Assembly: GCA_964457365.1 (NCBI GenBank)
Contig: CAYWFP010000064.1
Coordinates: forward strand, 1-23,459
Reading direction: 5' to 3'
DNA length: 23,459 bases
Source: CAYWFP01 sp964457365
Lineage (GTDB): Bacteria; Planctomycetota; SZUA-567
Positions 22,789 to 23,459 of the stretch are shown in pieces. Each line of letters opens with the position of its first letter. The first letter of the stretch is position 1. Made by a program: the position numbers and the translations under genes. Under the pieces are notes generated by a model that saw only the letters and a program-made list of their open reading frames with translations, was not told where the DNA came from and searched no databases.

Positions 22789-23459
22789 TCATTTCGATTC
22801 GGCGCCGGGCTCGGGTTGCTGCAGCGCCTGTTCCATCTCCTCGGCCGCTTCGTTCTTGGTTTCCTCTGCGCCCTCCTCGGTCGGAGCCTGCAGGGCGGCC
22901 TCCATGTCCTGCGGCGGCTTTTCGCCGAGAGCCTCCTTGGCGGCCTGCTCGCCCGCGGCCTTGGCCGCGCGGGCCTCGGCGGCGAGACGGGATTCCTCCT
23001 CGACGCGGGCCTGGTATCCCTCGAGGGCGAAGTTGTAGATCTCCTGCGCGTGGGTCTCCTCGATTTCCATCTTCTCCTGCAGGTCCGCCACGCCCAGTTC
23101 GACGATATCGCGGAACGACTCGAAGCCGCTCATGAGCAGCTTGTTCGCCAGCGCGTCGTCCACGCCCGGCAGCGAGGCGATCTCCTGCTGGCCGCGCTCG
23201 CGGTAGACGCGGTGCTGCTCGATGGTCATGATGTCGAGGTCCCACTCGGTCAGCTTGCTCGAGAGGCGGACGTTCTGCCCCTTGCGGCCGATGGCGAGAG
23301 AGAGCTGGTCGTCCTGAACGATGACGCGCGCGCGGCGGTGATGCTTGTCGAAGTAGATCGAGTCGATCTCCGCGGGGCTGAGGGCGTTGCGGATGAAGAC
23401 CTCGTCCGACTCGTTCCAGCGGACGATGTCGATCTTCTCGCCGCCGAGCTCCTCGACGA
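22789..23459 (-). CDS. nusA: Transcription termination/antitermination protein NusA (3' part; start beyond window)
   Basis: The frame is open to the window edge, so the N-terminal and S1 domains are outside. The visible part begins in the first KH domain (VEELGGEKIDIVRW), passes through NALSPAEI and the second KH motif DDQLSLAIGRKGQNVRL, and ends in a helix-hairpin-helix-like module (IASLPGVDDALANKLLMSGFESFRDI) followed by about 75 residues rich in Glu, Ala and Gln. NusA binds RNA polymerase and nascent RNA and controls pausing, termination and antitermination. The acidic tail is reminiscent of the autoinhibitory acidic repeats of E. coli NusA, though not alike in sequence. No ylxR or ylxQ gene separates it from infB. 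Confidence 0.93.
   Translation of the reverse strand, partial: VEELGGEKIDIVRWNESDEVFIRNALSPAEIDSIYFDKHHRRARVIVQDDQLSLAIGRKGQNVRLSSKLTEWDLDIMTIEQHRVYRERGQQEIASLPGVDDALANKLLMSGFESFRDIVELGVADLQEKMEIEETHAQEIYNFALEGYQARVEEESRLAAEARAAKAAGEQAAKEALGEKPPQDMEAALQAPTEEGAEETKNEAAEEMEQALQQPEPGAESK

Noticed and set aside
20514..23135. An 873-residue plus-strand open frame antisense to infB and nusA
   Set aside because: It mirrors the conserved IF-2 and NusA frames; its Asp/Val/Leu/Gly-rich composition is the shadow of biased codon use.
1..23459. CRISPR array, tRNA, IS element or prophage
   Set aside because: No regularly spaced repeats, cloverleaf sequence, transposase, integrase or terminal inverted repeats were seen on either strand.

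Overview
The window is a GC-rich bacterial chromosome segment with compact gene packing. The organism is Gram-negative: it carries an LptF/LptG-type permease, a signal peptide on a hydrolase and on a TraB/GumN protein, and several single-pass membrane proteins. The gene mix fits an uncultured lineage of the Planctomycetota/Lentisphaerota/Hydrogenedentota type: a family-PF12831 FAD oxidoreductase, an orphan mraZ, an Asp-type MurA and many lineage-specific coiled-coil membrane proteins. No single feature fixes the phylum. I see no rRNA, tRNA, IS element, phage gene or CRISPR array.

Layout. (1) 1-1023, plus: 3' part of a very acidic, repeat-containing protein with a C-terminal zinc ribbon. It converges on (2) a minus-strand unit 6547 to 1027: murA, pcnB (poly(A) polymerase) and a secreted alpha/beta hydrolase, with a good promoter candidate upstream of murA. 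(3) 6855-8026, plus: a promoter, a coiled-coil protein and a CheD homologue that lacks its catalytic residues. (4) 12072 to 8387, minus: a two-gene unit encoding two membrane proteins of the same design (cytosolic STAS-like domain, Pro-rich linker, one transmembrane helix, periplasmic region). One ends in what looks like a catalytically dead peptidase-MA/gluzincin domain. (5) 12149-13450, plus: LptF/LptG family permease, converging on (6) a minus-strand pair 15329 to 13457: a two-TM coiled-coil protein and a TraB/GumN protein. (7) Divergent from it, 15410-16083, plus: a membrane protein with eight zinc-ligand cysteines and a helical-repeat tail. (8) 16231-16840: mraZ as a single-gene unit with its own promoter and an intrinsic terminator that begins in its stop codon; there is no rsmH or other dcw gene behind it. 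(9) 16872-17540: two small, translationally coupled, unrecognised genes closed by a strong terminator. (10) 17629-19448: FAD-dependent oxidoreductase with its own promoter. (11) 23459 to 19445, minus: the nusA-infB-ylxP-rbfA translation/transcription operon, cut by the window end inside nusA.

The housekeeping blocks (murA/pcnB, nusA operon, lptF-like, mraZ) are ordinary in function. The parts most worth follow-up are the paired STAS-TM proteins with Glu at the usual phosphoserine position, the active-site-less CheD with its coiled-coil partner, and the unknown coupled pair behind mraZ. Most promoters proposed here are sigma70-like with 16-18 bp spacers, and several of them decide between alternative start codons. 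All functional calls rest on reading the translated sequence against remembered family motifs; no database search was run.
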